Part shown: positions 1-9,181 of the stretch, piece by piece | Position numbering within the stretch: position 1 is the stretch's first letter | Layout: each line of letters begins with the position of its first letter | Assembly (NCBI GenBank): GCA_021828105.1 | Contig: JAKATG010000014.1 | Location: 1-64,000 of the forward strand | Direction of reading: 5' to 3' | DNA: 64,000 bases | From: Taklimakanibacter sp021828105 | Lineage (GTDB): Bacteria; Pseudomonadota; Alphaproteobacteria; Rhizobiales; Aestuariivirgaceae | Translations under genes and position numbers: made by a program | Notes under the pieces: model-generated | What the model was told of the DNA's origin: nothing | The model's input: the letters and a program-made list of their open reading frames with translations, nothing else | The model's database searches: none

Positions 1-1
1 C

Positions 2-133
2 TTCTGCGATCTCAAGGCGTTCCGCCGGATTGCCACGCGCTACGAAAAGACCGACAGATGCTTTGCTGGCTTCATCAATATCGTCGCAGCCTTCCTCGCA
101 TCCAGTGATTGTAAACAAGCCTTAGTGGCTTGA
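2..133 (+). mobile_element. IS5-family transposase, C-terminal end (cut by window edge)
   Basis: An open frame runs in from the window edge and stops at TGA 131-133. The translated 43 residues include LKAFRRIATRYEKT, which resembles the conserved C-terminal stretch of IS5/IS427-type DDE transposases (family resemblance recalled, not searched). The rest of the element lies outside the window, so I cannot tell whether it is intact. It ends only 22 bp from the stop of the convergent sugar-binding protein gene, so the insertion defines the left border of that transport locus. Confidence 0.6.
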
Positions 134-154
134 AAAGAAAAGAATTTTGGCTGG

Positions 155-1465
155 TCAGGGCTTCTGGTAGCCCAGCGACTGCATGAGGCTGTTCAGGCTC
201 GCATCGGCCGCCGCCATCGCATCGGCAGACGACTTCTTGCCGGTCCAGGCCGCGAACAGCTCGTCATAGATGATCCTCTGCATCTCGACATATTCGGCGA
301 AGTCGGAGGTCAGCGGCACCACGGTCTCAGCCTGCTTCACCGGTGCCAGGAACGGATAGCGCTCGAGCCATTTCTGGTCGTCATAGACGAATTTGCGATA
401 GGCCCCGGGCGCGCCGTTTTCGAGCATGAGGTTCTGGCCCTCGTCGCTGGTGAGGAAGGCGATGAACTCATAGGCCTCGACCGGCTGCTTCGCTTTCGAG
501 CTGATCGCGGCCTGGAAGCCGCCCAGATAATCGTGCCGCGGTCCTTCCAGCGTGTGGCGCGGCGGCAGAGCATATTTCACCTTGCCCGCGACCTTGCTCG
601 CTTGCGGATTCTCGACATCGGAGAAGGTCATGTACCAGTTGATGAACATGGCGCCATTGCCTTGCATGAAGGCGTTGGTCGATTCGGCATAGCCCATCTC
701 ATTGGCGCCAGGCGCCACGAAGGGCTTGATCTCGAGCCAGAGATCGAGCGCTTTCTGGCCGTTGCCGTTCTGAAGCAGCATGGACTTGAAGGATTTGTCC
801 CAGACGAATTGGTTCGATTCAGGCGGCATCGCGAGGCTCGCGAGACGGACGGTCCATTCCGAATAGCCGGCATCCTGCTCGCCCGGCATGGTCACGACGC
901 CATAGACGCCGGCCTCCGACTGATTGAGCTTCTCCGCATAGGCCTTGAACTCGGCCCAGGTCTTGGGCGCATCCGCAAGGCCCGCCGCGGCGAAAAGATC
1001 GGCGCGATAGGCCATCACTTCGATGAAGAAGTCGATCGGCGCGGCATAAAGCTGGCCGTCATGGCGGTCATAGGCATCGACGATGCCAGGCAGGAAGCCC
1101 GCCCAATCGACCTTCTGCTTCGCCTTGGCTTCCAGAGGATCGAAGGGCTGAACCCATTTGTTCTTCACGAACAACGGCAGCCAGATGCAGTCGAGCACCA
1201 TGATGTCATATTCATCGGACCCCGACGTGCCGAGCAGCACTTCTTTGTTATAGGCCTCGGAATAGGGATATTGATCGATGGTGACGGCGATGCCGGTCCG
1301 CTCGGTGAAGAGCTTCGCCGCCGCTTTCATCGCATTCGAATAAGGCTCGCCCGTCGCGATGATGCGGATCTCGGTCTGGGCGAAGGACGGCTTCGCCATT
1401 CCCGCCAGCATGGTGGCGCCCAGCAGGACGGAAGCCCGGCGTCGAGTCAGAGGCCCGAAAGTCAT
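155..1465 (-). CDS. Carbohydrate ABC transporter substrate-binding protein (SBP_bac_1 type)
   Basis: A 436-residue periplasmic binding protein. The N-terminus carries TRRRAS followed by a hydrophobic segment and a plausible cleavage site after SFA, suggesting Tat or Sec export. The body has the look of family 1 (MalE/UgpB-like) solute-binding proteins: ITIDQYPYSEAYNKE near the start, a GFLPGIVDAYDRHDGQLYA hinge region, and a C-terminal helix-rich end. Size is typical (400-440 aa). It is transcribed away from the DeoR regulator at 1582, and its two permeases follow that regulator. The substrate cannot be read from sequence; the kinase and flavoprotein genes nearby suggest a sugar, polyol or amino alcohol. 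Confidence 0.88.
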   Translation of the reverse strand: MTFGPLTRRRASVLLGATMLAGMAKPSFAQTEIRIIATGEPYSNAMKAAAKLFTERTGIAVTIDQYPYSEAYNKEVLLGTSGSDEYDIMVLDCIWLPLFVKNKWVQPFDPLEAKAKQKVDWAGFLPGIVDAYDRHDGQLYAAPIDFFIEVMAYRADLFAAAGLADAPKTWAEFKAYAEKLNQSEAGVYGVVTMPGEQDAGYSEWTVRLASLAMPPESNQFVWDKSFKSMLLQNGNGQKALDLWLEIKPFVAPGANEMGYAESTNAFMQGNGAMFINWYMTFSDVENPQASKVAGKVKYALPPRHTLEGPRHDYLGGFQAAISSKAKQPVEAYEFIAFLTSDEGQNLMLENGAPGAYRKFVYDDQKWLERYPFLAPVKQAETVVPLTSDFAEYVEMQRIIYDELFAAWTGKKSSADAMAAADASLNSLMQSLGYQKP

Positions 1466-1529
1466 GTTTCCTCTCCCTGTCTTGTCTTTATGGGCCTATG
1501 CAACATCAAATGCTCATTAATGTCAATAA

Positions 1530-1549
1530 TAGTGATCGTTAGTGATTGT
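1530..1549. promoter_or_regulatory. Tandem 10-bp direct repeat, candidate DeoR-type operator
   Basis: In the AT-rich 116-bp gap between the divergent binding-protein gene and the DeoR gene, TAGTGATCGT is followed at once by TAGTGATTGT, one helical turn apart. Direct repeats of this spacing are plausible sites for DeoR-family dimers. The match is only a pattern; the promoter elements themselves are not clear. Confidence 0.4.
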
Positions 1550-1581
1550 TTTCTGGCAAACTGTGATCTACTTTAACTCAT

Positions 1582-2364
1582 ATGCACCCCTCCCCTCGCA
1601 ATCCCTCTCGCCGCCGCTCTGAAATCCGCCGCCTCCTGCTGACCCGGGAGGCCATGTCGGTGGAAGACCTCTCCCAGGCCCTGTCGGCCTCGCCCGCCAC
1701 CATCCGGCGCGACCTCGCCGCCCTCGAGCAATCGGAGGGAATCCAGCGCACCCATGGCGGGGCGGTGGTCCCGGGGGTCAGGCCGGCGGAGCAGGATTTC
1801 GCTTTTCGCGAGAGCCAGGATGTCGCCGAGAAACGCGCCATTGCCGAAGCCGCGGTCAGCCTCATCGCCCCCGGCAGCACGGTGTTCATGAATGACGGCT
1901 CGACGATCATGGGCGTCGCCAAGGCCATTGTCGCCACCGGCCTCGACGTCTTCGTCGCAACGCCCGCCGTCAATGTGGCGACCAAGCTTGCGGAAAACCC
2001 CAAGGCGACCGTCTGCCTGCTCGGCGGCTTCGTCCGTCACACATCGCTCGCCACCACCGGACCTTTCACCGAGACCATGGCGGCGCAGATCAATGCCGAC
2101 ATGGCTTTCATCTCATCCGACGGCCTCAGCGCCGAAGGCGGCCTCACCTTCACCCATGCCGCCGATGCGGCACTCGCCAAATGCATGGTGGCGCATGCGG
2201 CGCGCGTCATCGCCGTCACCGTCACGCCGAAGATCGGCCGCAACGAGCGCATCACCGCGGTGCCCGCCGCCCAAATCCATGAGATCATCACCGGCTGCAC
2301 CGATGAAGCAAAACTGCGCCCGTTGAAGTCCGCCGGCGTGACGATACGCAACGTCGCGCCGTGA
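1582..2364 (+). CDS. DeoR-family transcriptional regulator
   Basis: 260 residues, the usual length for DeoR/GlpR regulators. An N-terminal winged helix-turn-helix (about residues 18-45, MSVEDLSQALSASPATIRR) is followed by the family's THGG turn (about 57-60) and a DeoRC sensor domain of the phosphosugar-isomerase-like fold, with FMNDGSTIM near residue 97. These proteins usually repress transport/catabolic operons and are released by a phosphorylated intermediate, which would fit the adjacent phosphotransferase. Its stop overlaps the GTG of the first permease, so it is the first gene of the operon reaching 7496 and probably autoregulates the divergent promoters. Confidence 0.9.
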   Translation: MHPSPRNPSRRRSEIRRLLLTREAMSVEDLSQALSASPATIRRDLAALEQSEGIQRTHGGAVVPGVRPAEQDFAFRESQDVAEKRAIAEAAVSLIAPGSTVFMNDGSTIMGVAKAIVATGLDVFVATPAVNVATKLAENPKATVCLLGGFVRHTSLATTGPFTETMAAQINADMAFISSDGLSAEGGLTFTHAADAALAKCMVAHAARVIAVTVTPKIGRNERITAVPAAQIHEIITGCTDEAKLRPLKSAGVTIRNVAP

Positions 2365-3236
2365 ACCCTCGCCGCAATCGACCCAACCTCCTTGGCATGG
2401 CCTTCGTCGGGCCGGGCTTTCTCTATATCCTGCTGATCGTCATCTATCCCCTGGGCTTCTCCTTGTGGGCGAGCTTCACCAATATGCGGCTCACCAGCCC
2501 GATCGCGCGCTTCGTCGGTCTCGACACCTACGCGCAGGCGCTCGGCAATGACATCTTCCGGGAATCGCTCATCGTCACCGGGCTTTTCCTGGTCACGGTC
2601 GTGGCTCTCGAATTCATCCTCGGCTTCGCTCTGGCATTCTCCTTCAGCCGGATGCGCCGCACCCATCCGGCCATGCGCGCCTTGCTGCTCTTGCCGGTCA
2701 TGGCGACGCCCGTCAGCGTGGGACTGATCTGGAAGCTGATGCTGAACAGCGACTTCGGCATCATCACCAGCTGGGGCGAGCTTCTGGGTTTCGGGCGCGT
2801 CCTGTGGCTGTCGGACCCCGTGCTCGCCTTCATGTCCATCGTCATCATGGATGTGTGGCAATGGACGCCCTTCATGTTCCTCATCCTCCTGGCCGGACTT
2901 GAAGGATTGCCGCGAGAACCTCTCGAATCGGCCGCCGTCGATGGCGCCTCGCCGCTGCAGAGCCTCATCCATGTGACGCTGCCGCTCATGAAGCGGATCA
3001 TCATGATCGCCGTCGTCTTCCGTCTGATGTTCGCCATCGCGACTTTCGACACGGTCTATGTGCTGACCAAGGGCGGGCCGGCCCGGGCGACCGACCTCGT
3101 CACGCTGTTCATCCAGCGCGAGGGCTTCGTCAATCTCAACATCGCCTTCGCTTCGGCGGTCTCCTTCCTGGTCCTCATAGCCGTGCTCATCGCCACCACG
3201 CTTCTGTTCAAGCGCGAGCTCAGCGATGCCAAATAG
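2361..3236 (+). CDS. Sugar ABC transporter permease (MalF-type)
   Basis: 291 residues with six predicted membrane segments and the cytoplasmic EAA loop (ESAAVDGASPLQSLIHVTLP, about residues 191-210) that contacts the ATPase. The GTG start overlaps the DeoR stop (GTGA), a usual coupling arrangement. With the next gene it forms the heterodimeric channel of a CUT1-type importer whose binding protein is encoded at 155-1465. No ATPase gene is present in the cluster, so a shared MsmK/UgpC-like ATPase encoded elsewhere is presumably used. Confidence 0.9.
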   Translation: MNPRRNRPNLLGMAFVGPGFLYILLIVIYPLGFSLWASFTNMRLTSPIARFVGLDTYAQALGNDIFRESLIVTGLFLVTVVALEFILGFALAFSFSRMRRTHPAMRALLLLPVMATPVSVGLIWKLMLNSDFGIITSWGELLGFGRVLWLSDPVLAFMSIVIMDVWQWTPFMFLILLAGLEGLPREPLESAAVDGASPLQSLIHVTLPLMKRIIMIAVVFRLMFAIATFDTVYVLTKGGPARATDLVTLFIQREGFVNLNIAFASAVSFLVLIAVLIATTLLFKRELSDAK

Positions 3237-4059
3237 ATCCGGTCCATCGGCATCCGCTTTCCTGCATGTGGCGGCCAACGGCCTCGTCGTCTCGATGTTC
3301 CTGTTCCCGCTCGCCTGGATGGGGCTCGGCGCCTTCAAGAGCGACGGCGATCTCCTGTCGCCGTCACCCGTCTGGCTGTTCGCGCCGACGCTCGATCACT
3401 GGCGCTTCATCTTCGCCAATTGGGCGGTTGGACAGCACCTCCTCAACAGCATCATCATCAGCGTGGCGACGACAGCGGCGACGCTGGCGCTCGGCTTTCC
3501 CGCGGCCTACGGCCTCTCGCGCTTCCCCCTCTGGCGCAAGGATGCGGTGCTCTTCGACATATTGAGCCTCAAGATGATCCCGCCCATCGCCGCGGCGGTT
3601 CCGCTCTTCCTGTTCGCCAAGCAGACCGGCATCTACAACACCTATCTGGTGCTCATTCTCTTCAACACCGCCTTCCAGCTGCCCTTCACCATCCTCGTCC
3701 TCAAATCCTTCATCGACGAGATCCCGCGCGAGATCGACGAAGCGGCCACGATCGACGGCTGCTCGCCGCTCGGCGCGATGTGGCGGGCGATCCTGCCGCT
3801 GGCTCTGCCCGGGCTCATCTGCTGCGCGCTGTTCGTCTTCATCTTCACCTGGAACGAGTTCCTGCTTGCCAATGTCATGGTGGCGGGCGATTTGCGCCCG
3901 CTGCCGCCGATCGTCGGCCTGGCCCTCACCCATCGCGGCATCCTCTGGGGCCCGGCTTTGGCGCTGGGCCTTGTGGTGCTCCTACCGGTCCTCGCTCTCT
4001 CCTTCTCACTGTCGCGCTATATGGCGCGCGGCCTCACTTTCGGGGCGGTCAAAGGATGA
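3226..4059 (+). CDS. Sugar ABC transporter permease (MalG-type)
   Basis: 277 residues, six membrane segments, EAA loop DEAATIDGCSPLGAMWRAI around residues 168-186. It starts inside the 3' end of the MalF-type gene (11-bp overlap) and its own stop overlaps the ATG of the phosphotransferase gene (ATGA at 4056-4059), showing tight translational coupling. MalG-type partner of the same importer. Confidence 0.9.
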   Translation: MPNRSGPSASAFLHVAANGLVVSMFLFPLAWMGLGAFKSDGDLLSPSPVWLFAPTLDHWRFIFANWAVGQHLLNSIIISVATTAATLALGFPAAYGLSRFPLWRKDAVLFDILSLKMIPPIAAAVPLFLFAKQTGIYNTYLVLILFNTAFQLPFTILVLKSFIDEIPREIDEAATIDGCSPLGAMWRAILPLALPGLICCALFVFIFTWNEFLLANVMVAGDLRPLPPIVGLALTHRGILWGPALALGLVVLLPVLALSFSLSRYMARGLTFGAVKG

Positions 4060-4877
4060 CGGCTTCATCCCGAATCGCAGCGCTCCCCTTCTGGAAGGGC
4101 CGGCCGGTGCTCACGCCGATCGAAAGCGGCCGAACCAATCGCAACTACCGGGTGGAAGATAGGGGCCGCTGCTACTTCGCCCGCAGCGGCGAGGACATTC
4201 CGCATCTCGGCATCTTGCGCTCAGCCGAGCGGCGCTCGGCCGAACTCGCCGCCCATGCGGGGCTGGCACCCAGGATCCGCTATGCCGAGGACGGCGTCCT
4301 TATCACCGATTTCATCAGCGGCACCACGCTCGATCAGGCCGCGGCAGGCTCATCCGACATGCGCGCGCGGATCGCCCGGCATCTCCATGCGCTGCATGGC
4401 ATTCCCGCCGCAGACGACCTGCCGCTGTTCTGCCCGGTGACGATCTCGCTCTTCTATCTCGCCAGTCTCGATGATGTGTCCCTGCCATTCGCTCGCGCCA
4501 GGCTGCGCCGATGCCTCGAAGACCTGCCCCGCGCCCAGGCGCGCTGCCTCGTCCATGGCGATCTCATTCCTGAGAATTTCATCGTGACGCCCACGGGCAA
4601 GCTGCAGCTGATCGACTGGGAATATGCCGGCAATGGCGAGCCCGAGATCGATATCGCGCTCATCGCCAGCAACTTCGACCTCACCGGCGGTGAGCTTGGC
4701 GATTTCATTTCCGCCTATGGTCATGCCGATCGGGCGGCGGTCAGCCGGTACAGGATCGCCGCCGCCATCCGCGAGGCCCTGTGGTGTCTCGTGCAGCTGC
4801 GGCATGGCGAGGCCGGCGCCGACCTCGAGGACTATGCGCGCAAATGCATCGCCAGGGCCGCAACGGTGCTCGAATGA
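4056..4877 (+). CDS. Phosphotransferase of the APH/choline kinase family
   Basis: 273 residues. The catalytic loop LVHGDLIPENF (Brenner motif, HGDxxxxN) and the metal-binding LQLIDWEYAGNGEPEID place it in the aminoglycoside phosphotransferase/choline-ethanolamine kinase fold. The start was placed at ATG 4056 because the frame upstream is only the shadow of the permease gene and ATGA coupling with the permease is usual in this operon. As part of a catabolic operon it more likely phosphorylates the imported hydroxy compound (choline-, ethanolamine- or polyol-like) than an antibiotic. The true substrate is not visible. Confidence 0.8.
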   Translation: MTASSRIAALPFWKGRPVLTPIESGRTNRNYRVEDRGRCYFARSGEDIPHLGILRSAERRSAELAAHAGLAPRIRYAEDGVLITDFISGTTLDQAAAGSSDMRARIARHLHALHGIPAADDLPLFCPVTISLFYLASLDDVSLPFARARLRRCLEDLPRAQARCLVHGDLIPENFIVTPTGKLQLIDWEYAGNGEPEIDIALIASNFDLTGGELGDFISAYGHADRAAVSRYRIAAAIREALWCLVQLRHGEAGADLEDYARKCIARAATVLE

Positions 4878-6250
4878 GCGATCACTACGACATCGCCATC
4901 ATCGGTGCCGGCGTCGTCGGCGCCGCCATCGCTTTCGAGCTTGCCCACCATGAGCTCCGTGTCGCGCTCCTCGAAGCGCGGCCCGATCCCGGCGATGAGG
5001 CCAGCAAGGGCAATTCGGCGCTGATGTGCACCGGCGTCGACACCCCGGCCAATACGCTCGAGCGCCAGCTGGTGCGCCGCGGCTATGAACGCTACATGCG
5101 CGAGGCGCCGCAACTGGGGCTGCCCATCCGCAAGGTCGGCAGCATCGTGCTGGCCTGGGACGGCGAGCAGACGGCGACTCTCGAACGCGAGCTGACCAGC
5201 GCGGCCAGCGACGGCTTCGACACCGTCGAGATGCTGGAGGCGCGCGACATCTATCGCCGCTGGCCGAATTTCGGTCCAGGGATCGTCAGCGGCCTGTGGA
5301 TTCCCGGTGAGGCGATCGTCGATCCTTTCTCGACCCCCTATGCCTATGTCCGCTACGCCGTCGCGAATGGCGTCGATTTCCGTTCGAACTGGCCCGTCGC
5401 ATCGGCCGAGCGCAAAAGCGCGCAGTGGACGCTGAGCGGTCCGCAAGGGCAGATCGAGAGCGGGCTCGTGATCAATGCCGGCGGCATCCGGGCGGACCAT
5501 GTCGACGGGCTTGCCGGCTTCCATGACTTCGTCGTCAAGCCGCGGCGCGGGCAATATATCGTGCTCGACAAGTCGGCGCGGGCGATCCATGACGTCATCG
5601 CCATGCCGGCGCCGACACCCGAGACGCGCGGCATCCTGATCAGCCCGACCATTTTCGGCAATGTCCTTGTCGGCCCGACGGCGGAAGATGTCGATGATGT
5701 GGATGACCGTTCGGTCACGCAAGTAGGACTGTCCCAGTTGCGCCATGCCATGGTGAGGATGGTGCCGGCCCTGGCGCGGGAGCCGGTCACGACAGTGTTC
5801 GCCGGCATGCGGCCTGCGACCGACAAAAGCACCTATCAGATCATCCCGCGCGTTGAAGAGGGATGGATCACGGTTGCCGGCATCCGTTCGACCGGGCTGT
5901 CGGCGGCGCTCGGCATTGCCGAATATGTTGTGGGTCTCATCCCCTCAGGCATGATGCGCGCCAAAGCGAAGGCGGCGCTGCACCCGATATCCGTCCCCGA
6001 TCTTTCCGAAACATCGCGGAGGCCCTGGCAGGACGAAGCGCTCGTCGCGACGGCGCCGGCTTATGGCGAAATCGTCTGTCATTGCGAGAGGATCAGCCTG
6101 GGCGAGGTCCAGGCTGCCCTCGCCGCACCGGTGCCGCCGCGTTCGCTCAAATGCCTGAAGCGCCGGACCCGCGTGATGTTCGGCCGCTGCCAGGGTTTCT
6201 ATTGCGGCGCCAGGATGCAGAAACTGTTCGATGCGGCGTCGCATGGATAG
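4874..6250 (+). CDS. FAD-dependent oxidoreductase, GlpA-like, with C-terminal BFD-type [2Fe-2S] domain
   Basis: 458 residues. The dinucleotide-binding motif IAIIGAGVVGAAIAFELA lies at the N-terminus, a DAO fold follows, and the C-terminus has CHCERISLGEV and GRCQGFYCG, the four cysteines of a BFD-like [2Fe-2S] domain. This layout resembles glycerol-3-phosphate dehydrogenase subunit A and related dehydrogenases. The ATG at 4874 overlaps the kinase stop. The next gene is a second flavoprotein, as in GlpA/GlpB or two-component amine/hydroxyacid dehydrogenases, so the pair probably oxidises the phosphorylated product of the kinase. That last step is inference. Confidence 0.82.
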   Translation: MSDHYDIAIIGAGVVGAAIAFELAHHELRVALLEARPDPGDEASKGNSALMCTGVDTPANTLERQLVRRGYERYMREAPQLGLPIRKVGSIVLAWDGEQTATLERELTSAASDGFDTVEMLEARDIYRRWPNFGPGIVSGLWIPGEAIVDPFSTPYAYVRYAVANGVDFRSNWPVASAERKSAQWTLSGPQGQIESGLVINAGGIRADHVDGLAGFHDFVVKPRRGQYIVLDKSARAIHDVIAMPAPTPETRGILISPTIFGNVLVGPTAEDVDDVDDRSVTQVGLSQLRHAMVRMVPALAREPVTTVFAGMRPATDKSTYQIIPRVEEGWITVAGIRSTGLSAALGIAEYVVGLIPSGMMRAKAKAALHPISVPDLSETSRRPWQDEALVATAPAYGEIVCHCERISLGEVQAALAAPVPPRSLKCLKRRTRVMFGRCQGFYCGARMQKLFDAASHG

Positions 6251-7496
6251 CGGGCCTCAATTGGTGATCGTCGGTGCCGGGCCCGCCGGCCTTGCCGCGG
6301 CACACGCCGCCGCCCTTCAAGGTGTGCAGGATGTGCTCGTCATCGATCGTGACGATGCGCCGGGAGGATTGCCGCGCTTCTGCGACCATCCGGGCTTCGG
6401 CCTGGAGTATGTGAACTGGCCCTATCGCGGACCGGCCTTCGCCCGCCGGCTGATGCGCGATCTCGCCGGAACGAATGTGGCGGTCGAGTGCGCGACGACA
6501 CTGATCTCGGTGCGCGAGGGTCCGGCAATCGAGATCGTCGGACCGCGATTGGGCAACCGGACACTGAGACCCAAGGCGCTGGTGCTGGCGACGGGAATTC
6601 GTGAGTCGAACCGCGGCAACCTGATGATCCCGGGTGCCCGGCCCGAGCAGGGCATCCTCACCACCGGCCAGCTCCAACAGCTGGTGGCGCGGAAGGTCGC
6701 GTTGCCCGATCATATCAGGCGCCTCGCCGTCATCGGCACCGAGCATGTCGCCTTCTCGGCGCTCATGACGGCACGGCATGGCGGCTTCAGGGTCAGCCAT
6801 ATGATCGGCGCGGAAGACTCTATCCGGTCGATCGCCCCGGCGCGCTGGATGGCGCGGGCCTTCGGTGCCGATCTCATCCTGGGCGCCCGGTTGCGGGAGA
6901 TCATCGCCCGCAATGACCAGGTGACGGCGATCAGATGCGAGACGGCGGAAGGTCTGATCGATCTGGCCTGTGACGGCGTCGTTCTCACCGGCGGATGGAT
7001 TCCGGAAATCGCAGCGCTCTCGGGCTCAGGCATCGCCGTCGACCCCAAGACGCGGGGCCCGGTGATCGACCAGGCGATGCGCACAAGCCTCCCCGGCATA
7101 TTCGCCGCCGGCAACATGCTGCGCCCGGTCGAATCGAGCGGCTGGGCGGCAGTCGAAGGATACAGGGCGGGACATCTCGCGGCGCGCTTCATCCAGGGAC
7201 GCCTTGAACCGCGGCAAAGTGCTGCCTGTCTCACCGCCGGCGATGGCATCGACTATGTCGTGCCGCAGAGATGGGATCCGGCCTTGGCGACAGATCGCGG
7301 GGTACCCGCTCTCAAGCCGAGCATCAGAGTGAGCCGCGACATCGGCCGGGCGCGGCTATGCCTGAGCCAGGACGCCGTCACGGCGTGGACGGGATCACCG
7401 CGGCGATTGCGGCCACATCGACGCATCAAGCTCGATCTCGAAGGCATCATGAACGGCAGAGAGGGAGACTGGCAGCTTAGCGTGATGCCGCGCTAG
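6231..7496 (+). CDS. FAD/NAD(P)-binding oxidoreductase (pyridine nucleotide-disulfide type)
   Basis: 421 residues with the N-terminal Rossmann motif LVIVGAGPAGLAAAHAA, the central ALVLATGIRE turn and the C-terminal GIFAAGNMLRPVE segment seen in small pyridine-nucleotide-dependent flavoproteins. Translation may instead begin at ATG 6243, which overlaps the stop of the upstream gene; neither start has a clear ribosome-binding site. It is the last gene of the operon and is convergent with the GMC gene (4-bp overlap). It likely forms a complex with the preceding flavoprotein. Confidence 0.82.
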   Translation: MRRRMDSGPQLVIVGAGPAGLAAAHAAALQGVQDVLVIDRDDAPGGLPRFCDHPGFGLEYVNWPYRGPAFARRLMRDLAGTNVAVECATTLISVREGPAIEIVGPRLGNRTLRPKALVLATGIRESNRGNLMIPGARPEQGILTTGQLQQLVARKVALPDHIRRLAVIGTEHVAFSALMTARHGGFRVSHMIGAEDSIRSIAPARWMARAFGADLILGARLREIIARNDQVTAIRCETAEGLIDLACDGVVLTGGWIPEIAALSGSGIAVDPKTRGPVIDQAMRTSLPGIFAAGNMLRPVESSGWAAVEGYRAGHLAARFIQGRLEPRQSAACLTAGDGIDYVVPQRWDPALATDRGVPALKPSIRVSRDIGRARLCLSQDAVTAWTGSPRRLRPHRRIKLDLEGIMNGREGDWQLSVMPR

Positions 7497-9103
7497 GCTT
7501 CCTTCAAAAGAAGCTCCGCCCCCTTCTCACCGACCATGATCGAGGGCGCATTGGTGTTGCCCGAGGTGATGGTGGGGAAGATCGAGGCGTCGATCACGCG
7601 CAAGGCCTCGATGCCATGCACCCGCAGCCGTGGATCGACGACCGCCGATGCGGGATCAGGTCCCATCCGGCATGAGCCGACGGGATGGAAGACCGAATAG
7701 GCGCGCTCGCGAATGTCGGTTGCGAAGTCCGCAGCGCTCTCGGCCTGTTTCCCGGGCTTGAGTTCCGTCTCGATCACTTGGGCAAAGCTCGGCGCATCGC
7801 CCAGCTGGCGCAGGAAGCGCGCCCCCGCGACCATGGTCGCGAGGTCTTCGGGCTCGGATAGATAATTGGGATGAATAGCCGGATGGGCCCGCCAGTCGGA
7901 TGATCTGATTTCCAAGTGACCGGCGCTCTTCGGCTTGCAGGGCGAGATGCTGGTGCAAAAGCCCGGAAACGGATCGGGGCTCATCAAAGCCCGCGTCTTG
8001 GGCGGCGCCTTCTCATAGGTCAGAGGCGAGAAATAGAGCTGGATGTCGGGCGCCGTGCGCAAGGGATGCGAACGGTAATAGCCGCCGCCTTGATTGAGAC
8101 TCATCGACAGAGGCCCCGTGCGCGTCAATAAATACTGGAGACCGACGCGCAGCTTCCCATGCCACGGCCGCAACACATCGTTCAGGCTCGGCGCACGGCT
8201 TCGATAGGTGAAGTCATAGCAGAGGTGGTCCTGGAGATGACGCCCGACGGCATCATTCTCAGACACCACGTCGATGCCGTGGCGCTTGAGCAGCGGCGCC
8301 GGGCCGATGCCCGACAATTGCAGCAGATGCGGCGAGCCGATGGCACCGGCGCTCAAGATGACCTCGCGCTGCGCGCGCGCTTCGTGCATCGTTCCGCGCT
8401 GCTGATAGGCGACGCCAACTGCCTTTTTTCCCTCGAAGATGATCCGCGTGGCCTGAGCGTTGGTGATGATCTCGAGATTGGCGCGCCGCTTGCGCAAATA
8501 GGCGGAGGCTGCGGATTCGCGAAAGCCGTTGCGCGTCGTGATCTGGTAAAGCCCCACCCCTTCGATCGTCTCGCCATTGAGATCGGGATTGAAGGCAAGA
8601 CCCGCTTCCTGCGCGGCCTTGATGAACAAGCGGCTCAAAGAATGGGCATGACGATCGATGGTGGTGACATGGAGCGGGCCACCGCTGCCATGCCACTCGC
8701 TCGGCCCCAGATCATGGTCCTCGAGCTTGCGATAGGTCTGGAGCACGTCCCGCCAGCCCCAGCCTGGATTGCCCATGGCCTCCCATTCATCGAAGTCGGA
8801 TTTCTGGCCGCGCGAATAGACCATGGCATTGATGGAGCTCGATCCGCCCAGCACCTTGCCGCGCGGCCAATAGCTGATGCGTCCGGCGAAGCCCTCGACC
8901 GGCTCCGTCTCATACATCCAGTTGACGCGCGGCTCATAGAAAGTGCGGCCATAGCCGATCGGCATCCTGATCCAAAAATTGCGGTCGGATGGGCCTGCTT
9001 CCAGCAGCAGCACGCGATGGTGGCCGGATTCACTCAACCGTGCCGCAACGGCCGAACCGGCCGAGCCTGCGCCGACGACGATATAATCCCATTCAATTGT
9101 CAT
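7493..9103 (-). CDS. GMC-family oxidoreductase (choline dehydrogenase-like)
   Basis: 536 residues. It has VVGAGSAGSAVAARLSE at the N-terminus, the GMC signature GGSSSINAMVYSRG, the second signature GAIGSPHLLQLSGIGP, and the C-terminal HPVGSCRMGPD and NTNAPSIMVGEKGAELL with the catalytic histidine/asparagine region. Family members oxidise alcohols such as choline, glucose or polyethylene glycol with FAD. The ATG at 9103 was chosen; the longer frame begins with TTG and adds eight residues of no family character. It is divergent from the enolase-superfamily gene, so the two may share control; the substrate is unknown. Confidence 0.9.
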   Translation of the reverse strand: MTIEWDYIVVGAGSAGSAVAARLSESGHHRVLLLEAGPSDRNFWIRMPIGYGRTFYEPRVNWMYETEPVEGFAGRISYWPRGKVLGGSSSINAMVYSRGQKSDFDEWEAMGNPGWGWRDVLQTYRKLEDHDLGPSEWHGSGGPLHVTTIDRHAHSLSRLFIKAAQEAGLAFNPDLNGETIEGVGLYQITTRNGFRESAASAYLRKRRANLEIITNAQATRIIFEGKKAVGVAYQQRGTMHEARAQREVILSAGAIGSPHLLQLSGIGPAPLLKRHGIDVVSENDAVGRHLQDHLCYDFTYRSRAPSLNDVLRPWHGKLRVGLQYLLTRTGPLSMSLNQGGGYYRSHPLRTAPDIQLYFSPLTYEKAPPKTRALMSPDPFPGFCTSISPCKPKSAGHLEIRSSDWRAHPAIHPNYLSEPEDLATMVAGARFLRQLGDAPSFAQVIETELKPGKQAESAADFATDIRERAYSVFHPVGSCRMGPDPASAVVDPRLRVHGIEALRVIDASIFPTITSGNTNAPSIMVGEKGAELLLKEA

Positions 9104-9181
9104 GATAGTCCAATGCCGGAGTGGCAATTGTGTGCGCCGCGCAGAGAGTCTATGTCAGAACGATATTATGGGGAAGACGGC

